NCBI GenBank assembly: GCA_016840595.1
Contig: JAEOSA010000022.1
Location: forward strand, 1-16,003
Direction: 5' to 3'
Length of the DNA stretch: 16,003 nt
DNA from: Candidatus Hermodarchaeota archaeon
Lineage (GTDB): Archaea; Asgardarchaeota; Hermodarchaeia; Hermodarchaeales; Hermodarchaeaceae
The notes under the pieces were generated by a model. It did not search any database. It saw only the letters and a list, made by a program, of their open reading frames with translations, and was not told the DNA's origin. Of the stretch, positions 1 through 7,329 are shown in pieces. Position 1 is the stretch's first letter, and the number at the start of each line of letters is the position of its first letter. Position numbers and translations under genes: made by a program.

Positions 1-785
1 CCCTCCGGGCTGTCGACTACATGCGAGTCGCATCCCTCGAAGATCGCAGATACATCCTCTATAACACCATGGTGAAAATGAAAGTCACACTTCAGGGCGA
101 AGAGGTCATCAACCTCCTTTGGGATGTTATCGCTGCAAAGGGTTTTGAAAAAGACACCTATTTCGAGATGGCAGCACGCGACATCCGTGCCCTTCCGAAA
201 CTAGAGGGAACCGTCCACGTCAATCTTGCTCTCGTCGCAAAATTCATCTTCAACTACTTTTTCAACCCCAAAGAATATGCTCCGGTTTCACGTCAAGACC
301 AACCACAGCACGATGCGTTCCTCTTCGAGCAAGGACCAACCCGTGGACTCGGTAAAATACAATTCCACGACTACAATGGAGTTTTTTCACAAGTTGAGCT
401 GCCAAATGTCAAAATCTTCCATGAACAGATTGGAAAATTCAAAGCCCTCCTTGGGCAAGCAACCCCTGATGCAGACCAACAACGTGATACAGACTTTTCC
501 ATGGCCATCGCCGAACTCTTTGCCCTCATCGTCTATGCCCAACTCGTCCTGGAAAATGCAAAAACTCATAACATCGATAATCAGACCCTCGACCAAATCT
601 TTGATTTCATGGTTCGCGATTTCTCAAAATACGCCCTTCAGCTTTACAGTAAATCCAGCACTACACCTCAGCAAATGGAATTCTGCAACCAAATGATTCG
701 AAAACCTGTGTACGACGCTACTCGATATCAGAAGGTTTGGGAAACAATCCAAGGGGTCAAAGATCTATACGAGATGAACCCCTGA
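1..785 (+). CDS. Acyl-CoA dehydrogenase, C-terminal part (5' end outside window)
   Basis: The reading frame is open to the left edge, so this is the 3' portion of a longer gene; the ATG at 21 is internal. The visible 260 residues look like the C-terminal helical domain of an FAD-dependent acyl-CoA dehydrogenase, which oxidises acyl-CoA to 2-enoyl-CoA in beta-oxidation or amino-acid breakdown. Counting from the ATG at 21, the key segment is ARDIRALPKLEGTVHVN (about residues 52-68), equivalent to the family's conserved 'YEGT' region near the active site. It is followed by about 170 further residues (FNPKEY, FLFEQGPTRGLGKIQFHD, then helices) that I recognise from a long subtype of about 600 residues common in actinobacteria and similar bacteria. 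The subtype is recalled from memory. The FAD-binding N-terminal half is not visible. A bacterial-looking enzyme in an archaeal setting hints at old transfer. Confidence 0.8.
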   Translation, partial: LRAVDYMRVASLEDRRYILYNTMVKMKVTLQGEEVINLLWDVIAAKGFEKDTYFEMAARDIRALPKLEGTVHVNLALVAKFIFNYFFNPKEYAPVSRQDQPQHDAFLFEQGPTRGLGKIQFHDYNGVFSQVELPNVKIFHEQIGKFKALLGQATPDADQQRDTDFSMAIAELFALIVYAQLVLENAKTHNIDNQTLDQIFDFMVRDFSKYALQLYSKSSTTPQQMEFCNQMIRKPVYDATRYQKVWETIQGVKDLYEMNP

Positions 786-817
786 CCGGTTGCTAAAAAA
801 ATAATCCCTGAGGACGC

Positions 818-850
818 CAAGAATTTTCGTAATTTTAGAATATTTTAGCA
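818..850 (+). terminator. Oligo-T tracts downstream of the acyl-CoA dehydrogenase gene
   Basis: Three TTTT runs at 823-826, 833-836 and 843-846 lie 38-61 bp after the stop codon at 783-785. Archaeal RNA polymerase commonly terminates at such oligo-T stretches without needing a hairpin, and none is obvious here. The exact 10-bp spacing may also bend the DNA. The neighbouring gene on the other strand ends at 924, so this convergent gap is a sensible place for termination. Confidence 0.35.
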
Positions 851-923
851 CCTCCAAAAAGAAACCATTGTTTGCGGTTACCTCTAGGCAAGCCGAAGAC
901 ATGAGAGCGAATTATTCCACAGA

Positions 924-1511
924 CTAAACCTTCATTCGGAATATCTTATTGTTTCGTAAACGTGATAGCCCCATGATAATAGGTATTAAGATTGATGCCA
1001 GACCTAAAACAAAGAAATTCTCAAAGACTCCTAGAAATTCTTGACCCACTTCTTGATTTTCGATTCCGACATAAACTTGCGTAGTTCTTGAACAATACCC
1101 AACAATGGTTACATTGATTTGATATATTCCACCTTTTAGAAAATACGCCATTGTAGTGTGATTAATTACCTGCGTTCTTATCGTCAATGGTGTGATATAT
1201 ATTGATGTACAAATTGCTGCCCCTATACCCCTAGCTTGGTAGAGAGTTTGATTATTTTGGATAATGTCATATTCCACTTGATTAGTACTACTAAACCAAA
1301 AATTATAGTTTAGTATGGTAGGGTTTGTAATCGTGAGGAAGATAAGGATTGGTTCTCCAATCTCATAATATACTTTGTTTGTTGACACCGTGATTAGAAG
1401 TCCAGTTGTTAATTCGTAGGGTGAATAATGATGATTAATCCCCACAGTGCAAAGGTAACTGAAAAGAGTTACACTCAAGATCAAGAACAGGGTCTCTGTT
1501 TTCCAGTTCAT
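924..1511 (-). CDS. Membrane-anchored extracellular protein with BsuPI-like beta domain
   Basis: 195 residues. Residues 7-24 form an uncleaved or cleaved N-terminal signal helix, and 165-183 form a second membrane helix followed by a basic tail (RLRNNK), so the middle should face outside. Residues about 37-150 resemble the BsuPI-type immunoglobulin-like fold: LLITVSTNKVYYEIGEPI, then 'FLTITNPT', then an aromatic strand, 'VEYDII' and 'LYQ', and a closing 'GIYQINVTIVG' strand. The Bacillus protein that names this fold inhibits an intracellular protease, but many homologues are simply beta-sandwich modules, so inhibition should not be assumed. N-glycosylation sequons NQT, NHT and NVT lie in the outer part. 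Start: AGAGGAG (1514-1520 on the plus strand, read in reverse) lies just before the ATG. The gene stands alone, with a candidate TATA (AATAATATTC, 1545-1554) upstream. Function unknown; surface adhesion or receptor module are options. Confidence 0.7.
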   Translation of the reverse strand: MNWKTETLFLILSVTLFSYLCTVGINHHYSPYELTTGLLITVSTNKVYYEIGEPILIFLTITNPTILNYNFWFSSTNQVEYDIIQNNQTLYQARGIGAAICTSIYITPLTIRTQVINHTTMAYFLKGGIYQINVTIVGYCSRTTQVYVGIENQEVGQEFLGVFENFFVLGLASILIPIIMGLSRLRNNKIFRMKV

Positions 1512-1654
1512 TGCTCCTCTATTGGTTACACCCCTTGGGCGAATATTATTCTACATTTTAGAACAGCTATATTGAACTAAGGGAAGGAACGCAAATGATA
1601 TTTCCCTTGTTTTATTCTTTTTTCAGATTTATCCTTGTCTTCCACAGAATTTGA

Positions 1655-2191
1655 CTAGGGTTCTTGGTATTCATTGGCCAAGAGATCCATGGAAAATAAA
1701 TCGAAATATCTGCCCAAGCGGTGAATGGTTTCTCGTTGACGCCCAGTTTTCGTGAATCCAACTTTCTCATACACTCGTTGAGCTCGTAGGTTATCCTCGA
1801 AGACAGTCAAGTAAATACGATGAAGGTTCAGGTTGTTAAAACCGAACTGAACAAGAAGATGAATTGCCTCGGTGCCCAATCCTTTCCCCCAATATTTTTT
1901 GTTGCTAATGGCAATACCTAACTCAGCACTTCGATGAATCCAATCCACACTATTTAGCCCACAAACCCCCAGAAACTGTTTGGGTTTTTGGAGTTCAATA
2001 GCGAACAAGAAATTTGTGCCGGCTTTTCGTTGGCGAGTGATTTCTTGAATCCATTTCTCTTCTTCCTCAGTAGACACGGGTGTAATCATATGAAGAAACC
2101 GGCGCACTTCCAAATCGTTGAAATGGTGTAGTATCTCCGGAATATCATCTTGTTCGACTGCCCGGAGGGTAACTTGTTTGCCCTTATACAT
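1655..2191 (-). CDS. GNAT-family N-acetyltransferase, RimJ/RimL type
   Basis: About 178 residues, the usual length for a one-domain GNAT enzyme of the RimJ/RimL class, which moves acetyl from acetyl-CoA to an alpha-amino group, amine or small molecule in the cytoplasm. Visible marks are VTLRAVEQDDIPEI at the start (typical of this class), the acetyl-CoA pyrophosphate loop KKYWGKGLGTEA (about residues 98-109) and the C-terminal NLRAQRVYEKVGF (about 134-146), the motif-B region that closes the acetyl-CoA site. The substrate cannot be read from sequence; ribosomal-protein acetylation is only one possibility. The frame begins GTG-ATG at 2194/2191; I chose the ATG. No strong Shine-Dalgarno is visible, which fits translation as a downstream gene: the two-helix membrane protein ends 45 bp upstream on the same strand. 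Confidence 0.88.
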   Translation of the reverse strand: MYKGKQVTLRAVEQDDIPEILHHFNDLEVRRFLHMITPVSTEEEEKWIQEITRQRKAGTNFLFAIELQKPKQFLGVCGLNSVDWIHRSAELGIAISNKKYWGKGLGTEAIHLLVQFGFNNLNLHRIYLTVFEDNLRAQRVYEKVGFTKTGRQRETIHRLGRYFDLFSMDLLANEYQEP

Positions 2192-2236
2192 CACATCGCC
2201 GCCAATTGTGTGCTTTGGAATAGTGTGTAAACGGAT

Positions 2237-2635
2237 TTATTTCTTGGAAGCAGATGGATCCCGCTTAATCTTAGTATCCTTCACAACATGAATCGTCGAC
2301 TGCTTCTTTCCATACATGCGTTTAACCCATTGATCCCATTTGATAGAATGTTTCTGTTCAGTAGTCAAGTCTTGGATATTTGAAACAGGCTCGATGAGCT
2401 CCTTTCTTCGCCCTAACCGTCGTTCGTGAGAAACGATGTACAACGCCATAACAACGACACCCAGACCTGCAATTCCTAAGAATATTACAATCACGAGGTA
2501 GGGAGTGAGTAGGGCAACGAATTGAGCGATGAGAACATAAATCCCGCCAACAATAACCAACGAAATGGCGGCTTCCAAGAACCAAAGATCATGCCAGGTC
2601 AAAGGTCGGTCATCTGCGTGACGTTTTACTTTCAT
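2237..2635 (-). CDS. Small two-helix membrane protein, unknown function
   Basis: 132 residues, not recognised. A short charged N-terminus (MKVKRHADDR) is followed by two hydrophobic helices at about 22-42 and 46-67, joined by a tight turn at 'LLTPYL'. A 65-residue basic hydrophilic tail begins HERRLGRRKE and ends with several lysines. By the positive-inside rule both ends should be cytosolic, making a hairpin anchor with a basic tail. Start is supported by an AGGTGT Shine-Dalgarno (2642-2647 on the plus strand, read in reverse). It is the first gene of a likely two-gene unit with the acetyltransferase. The coding call rests on ribosome site, composition and membrane pattern; function is open. 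Confidence 0.65.
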   Translation of the reverse strand: MKVKRHADDRPLTWHDLWFLEAAISLVIVGGIYVLIAQFVALLTPYLVIVIFLGIAGLGVVVMALYIVSHERRLGRRKELIEPVSNIQDLTTEQKHSIKWDQWVKRMYGKKQSTIHVVKDTKIKRDPSASKK

Positions 2636-2788
2636 ACATCGACACCTACAATGACTATTATTCGTTTCGAATCATAGTGGTGAATGGAAGAGCTTCGAAT
2701 GCCATTACATAAAGGTTTAGGATATCTCCAAAAACAGACCTTCGTTATTGTGATTCATTACACCCTCTCAAGATATGCAGACGAATAA

Positions 2789-4027
2789 TTATTGGCGTTG
2801 AATGAAGTCAAAGAAATCTATGATAAGGCGTTTATGTTTGCCTGGAATGATGACGTGATGGTTGGCTAGCGAGGAAGAGAGGAAATAACTAACTGGATCA
2901 GTGATCGTCGTTCGAATCTGCGTGCGGCATTGTTCCTTGTTCGATAAGTTTCTCGTAATTACACCCTCCGACACCCAGAAGCTTGTAAGATCTTCTCCGA
3001 ACATTTTGAAAACCGTAATATCTCGGAAAGGAAATCGACCCCGAATGGCCACACTTTTTCCTGATTCATAATGGCTTGTAATATCATATGATTCAAGAAT
3101 CGAAGTAGGAACCGTGCAATGGGCAAAGACTACCGAGTTGTTGTCTACATTCACATCCACAACATTAGCCATAAAAGCGGGTTGATTCGTCAGGTATTTG
3201 GCTAACAACATCGTGAAAGTGGTTGGGAGATCCCCCTCACACCCAGCTACAACTCCCTCTAAGGTGTTAATGTGTGAAGTGGCAAAACAGCCTGAGATTT
3301 CGGTGTCTTCGAGGAGCTTGAAGCATTCCATGGTCACAGCATTGAGATCATGATTTCGGACAAGCGCAGCTACGGCCTGGGCAATAATGGCAGCTTGACG
3401 AATATCTGCATTACTGCATTCGATGTTAGTTGCGTTGGATAAAAACTGTTCGAGGTTGGGTCGAAATTCTTCCCATAAGTCATCGTCTTTTCTTTCAATA
3501 ATAGTGTTTAATGTATAGTTTTTGAATTCAACACCCCATTTCTTGCTGACAGCTGATTGATCAATATCTGATGCCATCAACCAAGAAGAGGATTTTCCGA
3601 CAACACCAATCCGGCTATCTTGAATTCGAGCAATTACTTCGGTAAATTTTTCCCAATCTTGAATTCTTGTGGTTAGGTTTTCCAGCGAATCATGGATGAT
3701 TCGTGCAGGAATATCCTGTTTCTGTAAATATGACCGAATCTCCATCGCAGCTGGCAGTGAATTACTCCCATCATGACTTAGAAGAAGGATCGGAGGGATA
3801 ATCTTTGACTTTGTGATGAAGTTAATAGTATCTGCTTCAGTTCCCCCTGTTCCAATAAACAAGTAGTTATGTTGTGCTCGAATCTTTTTGTCCTCTTTAA
3901 TACCTTCGTTGAAAAACGAGTCGGGTGTAAAAATTCGTGCTTTTGTGGCGTTTAATTTTCCAGTAATCTCTGAAATACGTTCTTGAGGGGATACTGTTGA
4001 AAAGAAGGTTACAATGTTGACCGCCAT
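2789..4027 (-). CDS. L-fucose/L-arabinose isomerase-family protein
   Basis: 412 residues, resembling the shorter archaeal/bacterial branch of the fucose/arabinose isomerase family (metal-dependent aldose-ketose isomerases). The N-terminal half has alternating strand-helix units (LFIGTGGTEADTINF, ILLLSHDGSNSLPAAMEI) like the substrate-binding Rossmann-type domains. The C-terminal half carries the presumed metal site: GCEGDLPTT (E264), VDVNVDNN (D291), FAHCTVP (H303) and ANHHVIIPGKH (H390/H391), matching the Glu-Asp-His ligand pattern known for fucose isomerase. Ligand assignment is by eye. Start: AAAGGTGA at 4034-4041 (reverse) sits 6 nt before the ATG, a strong ribosome site. It is monocistronic and divergent from the MFS transporter gene. 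A kinase of the FGGY family lies 5 kb away, so sugar use is plausible, but the actual sugar, and even catalytic activity, cannot be told. Confidence 0.72.
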   Translation of the reverse strand: MAVNIVTFFSTVSPQERISEITGKLNATKARIFTPDSFFNEGIKEDKKIRAQHNYLFIGTGGTEADTINFITKSKIIPPILLLSHDGSNSLPAAMEIRSYLQKQDIPARIIHDSLENLTTRIQDWEKFTEVIARIQDSRIGVVGKSSSWLMASDIDQSAVSKKWGVEFKNYTLNTIIERKDDDLWEEFRPNLEQFLSNATNIECSNADIRQAAIIAQAVAALVRNHDLNAVTMECFKLLEDTEISGCFATSHINTLEGVVAGCEGDLPTTFTMLLAKYLTNQPAFMANVVDVNVDNNSVVFAHCTVPTSILESYDITSHYESGKSVAIRGRFPFRDITVFKMFGEDLTSFWVSEGVITRNLSNKEQCRTQIRTTITDPVSYFLSSSLANHHVIIPGKHKRLIIDFFDFIQRQ

Positions 4028-4299
4028 TCCACTTCACCTTTGAATTTCAGTTTGTTCAAATTTAGTGATGGGTTCTTTGTTAATATAGTCACTCCTCTTC
4101 ACGTAAAAATCAATAGTTACTGAAGGAAACCTTGTCAAAATTATCTATATTTGTGAAAGATATTGTAAGCAATTATTCAAGATTATGAAAGAGTGCAGTA
4201 TGTAACACAACTTGTGTATTTATTTTCAGTTGGAGTTAAAATATGCCCGCCATTATCGAATACTACTAATGAACAATACCTTTATCATAGAAGAAGTAA
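4028..4299. promoter_or_regulatory. Divergent promoter region between isomerase-like and MFS genes
   Basis: This 272-bp AT-rich gap has no ORF worth calling. For the minus-strand gene a TATATTAA-like box (4079-4087, read in reverse) lies about 55 bp before the ATG. For the plus-strand gene, candidate boxes are TATTTATT (4217-4224), TTAAAATAT (4237-4245) and TTTATCATA (4281-4289); I cannot choose among them. A perfect palindrome ACACAA-C-TTGTGT occupies 4205-4217, touching the first of these, and could bind a dimeric regulator. All are sequence-pattern calls only. Confidence 0.4.
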
Positions 4300-5820
4300 G
4301 TGAGCGACTACCAAACTTCAGCTGACCATCCTATTGGAGCAATTGTGATGAGTAGACTCGCTAGGCTATTCGGACTCAAAGATGCGACCAACGAAGGAAT
4401 GCGAATAGCCAAAACCCTTGCCATACTCCTCCCAGTCTTCGCAGGTGTCTTCCAACTCTCTACAACCTTCTATATGATTTTCATCGCCACAGCTTTAGGA
4501 GGCGGCGACTACATCGCTGGGCTTACCCTCGTAGGAATACTTGTTGTAATACAAATGGCAGTACAAGTTGCCCTTGACTACCCTACTGCTGCGCTAGGTG
4601 ATTGGATTGGTCATCGCTGGATTATTGCCTCTGCCCTCGTTTGCTACGCCATTGCCTTTTGGATAACCTCCCAAGTCACAATTTTAACACCCTTCCCTTA
4701 CTTTGTCCTCATTTACGTTTTGTTTGGTTTGGGTGCATCTCAAGAGAGCGGAGCCTTTCAAGCTTGGTTTGATAACAACTACCGCGTCGCCATGCCTAAG
4801 GATAAGGATCGAAAACAGTATGGTGTTTTCTCGGGAAGATTAGGCATGGTCTTTCAGATTGCATCAATTGCAGTATTAATTCCTGGCAGTGTCATTGCCA
4901 CGTTGTTTTACCGTCAATTAGTCTTTCTTATCCAAGCAATTCTGAGCATTATCATAGCCTTGATTGTCATAATTGTTGTGCGAGATCTTCCTGGTGTTCG
5001 CAAACCAAACGAAGGTCGACCTTCGATTTCAGAATACGGATCTATTCTAAAGGATGGAGTGAAGTTTTCTTTTTCTTCCAAGTTTGTAGGTTTCACAATC
5101 TTTGGTGAAGTATTAATCTGGGCGACAGGCACCCTCTGGTGGAATATTCTTCTGTTTCCTCTCTACTTTGCCTATCTTTTCAGTGACGTCATGGTCTCCT
5201 TCTTTCGAACCATCATTTTTGCACCACAAGCAATAACTCAGGAACGTAGTGGCGTATTCGCCAAACGTTTCGACCCGATTAAATGGGTTCCCCGATTCCG
5301 ATTCCTCCAATTCGTGGGATTCTTGTTCTATATACTTCTCGCCATGACAACCCATTTCTTCCCACCGCCATCAATCCCTGATCCCCTCTTGCTTATCCCC
5401 ATTCCTTGGATCTCTCTATTTCCATTCCCACATCTTGTCACAATCTTTTTGGCTATTCCATTCGCTTCAATTATACCTGTCAGCTTGATTTTCGGAATTT
5501 TCATCATTACTGAACTCTTTGCATCACTTGCAAATATTCTCCATTCACGTGTGATGATTGATGTAGTGCCAACTCGATTTCGAAATAGTCTCTATTCCTT
5601 CCGTCCAACGCTAGCCTTGCTCCTGGGTATGCCGCTGCTTATCATCTTCAGTGCACTTCTGCCCATCTACGGCTTTCCTCTCACTTTCTCAGCTGTTTCG
5701 TTTGTTTCCCTTCTTGGATGGTACCTTACACGAAAAGGTTACAGTTATCCAATCGAAAAAACACAGGATTTGCCTGATACGCTAGCAGAGGAAATTGAAA
5801 CCGAACCCCCACCCATCTAA
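4300..5820 (+). CDS. MFS transporter
   Basis: 506 residues, strongly hydrophobic, with about 10-12 membrane helices in two halves; an inner-loop segment rich in charge (about residues 229-262) separates them. The loop between helices 2 and 3 has DYPTAALGDWIGHRW (about 93-107), the MFS motif A pattern with the conserved Gly-Asp. The segment GLGASQESGAFQAWFDNN (about 143-160) matches the 'SGA..AW..D' signature of a subgroup often annotated as drug or unknown-substrate permeases. Substrate cannot be read. The frame opens with GTG at 4300 without a clear ribosome site. The ATG at 4348 (residue 17) has GGAG 8 nt upstream (4336-4339) and is an equally good or better start. The gene ends in a 4-bp convergent overlap with the isopentenyl phosphate kinase gene. 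Confidence 0.82.
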   Translation: MSDYQTSADHPIGAIVMSRLARLFGLKDATNEGMRIAKTLAILLPVFAGVFQLSTTFYMIFIATALGGGDYIAGLTLVGILVVIQMAVQVALDYPTAALGDWIGHRWIIASALVCYAIAFWITSQVTILTPFPYFVLIYVLFGLGASQESGAFQAWFDNNYRVAMPKDKDRKQYGVFSGRLGMVFQIASIAVLIPGSVIATLFYRQLVFLIQAILSIIIALIVIIVVRDLPGVRKPNEGRPSISEYGSILKDGVKFSFSSKFVGFTIFGEVLIWATGTLWWNILLFPLYFAYLFSDVMVSFFRTIIFAPQAITQERSGVFAKRFDPIKWVPRFRFLQFVGFLFYILLAMTTHFFPPPSIPDPLLLIPIPWISLFPFPHLVTIFLAIPFASIIPVSLIFGIFIITELFASLANILHSRVMIDVVPTRFRNSLYSFRPTLALLLGMPLLIIFSALLPIYGFPLTFSAVSFVSLLGWYLTRKGYSYPIEKTQDLPDTLAEEIETEPPPI

Positions 5821-6629
5821 AGAAAAATCCGAGTACACGACACATCAGAATCGTTTTCCATATACCGTCGGAGAATACCCGATTCCATCATCCCAAGAAT
5901 CGTCACTTTAGCACCCGCTTTGAGAATAGGTTCAAACCGTTTAATTTCCTCGAGTTTTCCACGCATTCCTTTCGTAATATCCGGCGTAGCGGCTTCATCA
6001 GCAATTTTCTCATACTCATGGATTCGACTCAAAGCAATCTCAGGAATGAGCTCAGCTGTTGGCTCGAGTTTCGGATTAGCAGTAAAAATCCCTTCGACAT
6101 CAGTGGCAAAAATCACATGTTCTGGGTGTAGGAGTAATGCCAGTAACTGTACCACTTTATCACCCGAACATACACTAAACCCTCGTTGTGTGTCAGCACA
6201 CATATCACCACTAAATACCAAGGTCATGCCCAAACTGAGATACTGGCGGTAACCGCCACTAAAATGGCCTGATATTTCTCCATTCGTCATGAAGAAGATG
6301 TTACTAGGAAGAAATACTACTGGTGCTAATCCCGCCTCTTGAAGAGCCTTGATCACAGCCATCCGGAGATCAAACACTTCCAACATTGTCTGAGATAAAT
6401 CAGGCAATTGTGCGACGCCCTTAAACCCTTCATAGAGTTTGCGTTTAATCACTGGTACATGACCAAAGCTTCCCACACCATGGACAATAACACAGGGACC
6501 TAACACATCCGCAATCTCCTTGGTCACACGCTTCAGAACTCTTTTACGAAGAGTATAGGGTTTGTCTTTATCAGTGATCAGTGCACCACCTAATTTGATA
6601 ATTGTCAAACCTTGAGTCATCGAACCCAT
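5817..6629 (-). CDS. ipk: Isopentenyl phosphate kinase
   Basis: 270 residues, normal for the archaeal enzyme. It phosphorylates isopentenyl phosphate with ATP to give isopentenyl diphosphate, the last step of the alternative mevalonate route to archaeal lipids. It belongs to the amino-acid-kinase fold. Visible marks: IIKLGGALITDKDKPYT (10-26), with the catalytic-type lysine K12 and the characteristic 'TDKDKPYT'; VHGVGSFGH (49-57), with the substrate-binding histidine H57; FSGDMCAD (139-146); SGDKVVQLLA (155-164); FATDVEGIFTANPK (174-187), the nucleotide site; and DITKGMRGKL (217-226). Two spots differ from the forms I recall: GVGSFGH instead of GGGSFGH, and TKGM instead of TGGM. ATGs at 6629 and 6620 are both possible starts; neither has a strong ribosome site. 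Its stop overlaps the convergent MFS stop by 4 bp. Confidence 0.9.
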   Translation of the reverse strand: MGSMTQGLTIIKLGGALITDKDKPYTLRKRVLKRVTKEIADVLGPCVIVHGVGSFGHVPVIKRKLYEGFKGVAQLPDLSQTMLEVFDLRMAVIKALQEAGLAPVVFLPSNIFFMTNGEISGHFSGGYRQYLSLGMTLVFSGDMCADTQRGFSVCSGDKVVQLLALLLHPEHVIFATDVEGIFTANPKLEPTAELIPEIALSRIHEYEKIADEAATPDITKGMRGKLEEIKRFEPILKAGAKVTILGMMESGILRRYMENDSDVSCTRIFL

Positions 6630-6789
6630 CCCATCAATAAACCCGTTTTGCTGGATTCACATTACTAAAAAACACTTGGGATGAGCGTAGTTAAGAGATT
6701 TTGTCTTGAAAGGGGATTCTAGAACAGATTGTAAAATTATGAAACCAGAACAGAAAATTAAGAGCTTGAAAAGTAGAGAATATTGTGCG

Positions 6790-7323
6790 TTATTTCATAT
6801 GCTCTAGGATAAGTTGAGCTAGCTTCTTGAAAAGGAGTTGGATATTCGAACCGGATTTTGCCGAAGTTTCAATGTAAAACAGCATCTGGTTTTCTTTTGC
6901 AGCTCGTTCAGCTTCCTCATGTTTAACGACACGTTCATTGGTAAGATCCGTTTTGTTACCCACCAATGCGAACTGTAAACCCGGGACATTGGCACGCGCC
7001 TCATTAATCCAACGAGTAATATTCTCTAAGCTACTTCGCCGGGTTACATCAAAAACAATAATTCCACAATCTGATCCATTCATAAATTGCCTTCGAAGCT
7101 CACGGAAATCCGTTTGCCCGGACATGTCCCAGATTTGGAGTTGTACTTGATGAGGGTCAAAGAATAACTGTTGAGAGGTGATGTCTACTCCAATGCTTGC
7201 TTTGTACTCTTCGTCGAAGGTATCAGATACATATCGTCGAATGACACAGGTTTTTCCTACGGCGTAATCACCTAAGATGATGAACTTGAAAATAAACCGC
7301 TGTGTTGAGGGTGATTCAGCCAC
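6790..7323 (-). CDS. Rab/Ras-like small GTPase
   Basis: 177 residues, one complete Ras-superfamily G domain of the type abundant in Asgard archaea. All boxes are visible: G1 GDYAVGKT (18-25), switch I with SIGVDI (43-48, Rab-like TIGVDF in eukaryotes), G3 WDMSGQTDF (65-73), G4 NKTD (123-126) and G5 ETSAK (152-156). The magnesium-binding switch I threonine is a serine, and the glutamate after the catalytic glutamine Q70 is a threonine. It ends LILEHMK with no cysteine, so it lacks a C-terminal prenylation site and must reach membranes through partners, if at all. GTG start at 7323 is supported by AGAGGTA (7331-7337, reverse) 7 nt upstream. Expected role: a GTP-controlled switch in the cytosol or at membranes. 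The partner is unknown; no GAP, GEF or roadblock gene is adjacent. Confidence 0.93.
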   Translation of the reverse strand: MAESPSTQRFIFKFIILGDYAVGKTCVIRRYVSDTFDEEYKASIGVDITSQQLFFDPHQVQLQIWDMSGQTDFRELRRQFMNGSDCGIIVFDVTRRSSLENITRWINEARANVPGLQFALVGNKTDLTNERVVKHEEAERAAKENQMLFYIETSAKSGSNIQLLFKKLAQLILEHMK

Positions 7324-7329
7324 TAACAG

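Noticed and set aside
226..696. 156-codon plus-strand ORF within the acyl-CoA dehydrogenase
   Set aside because: Out-of-frame shadow rich in Ser, Asn and Lys with no family features; the overlapping frame has clear acyl-CoA dehydrogenase motifs.
4039..4060. Inverted repeat TTTGAA-N10-TTCAAA before the isomerase-like gene
   Set aside because: Short AT-rich arms with a 10-nt spacer overlapping the ribosome site; likely chance in this base composition.
5817..5820. 4-bp convergent stop overlap (CTAA) as a possible regulatory antisense arrangement
   Set aside because: Short convergent overlaps are common in compact archaeal genomes and nothing else points to antisense control.
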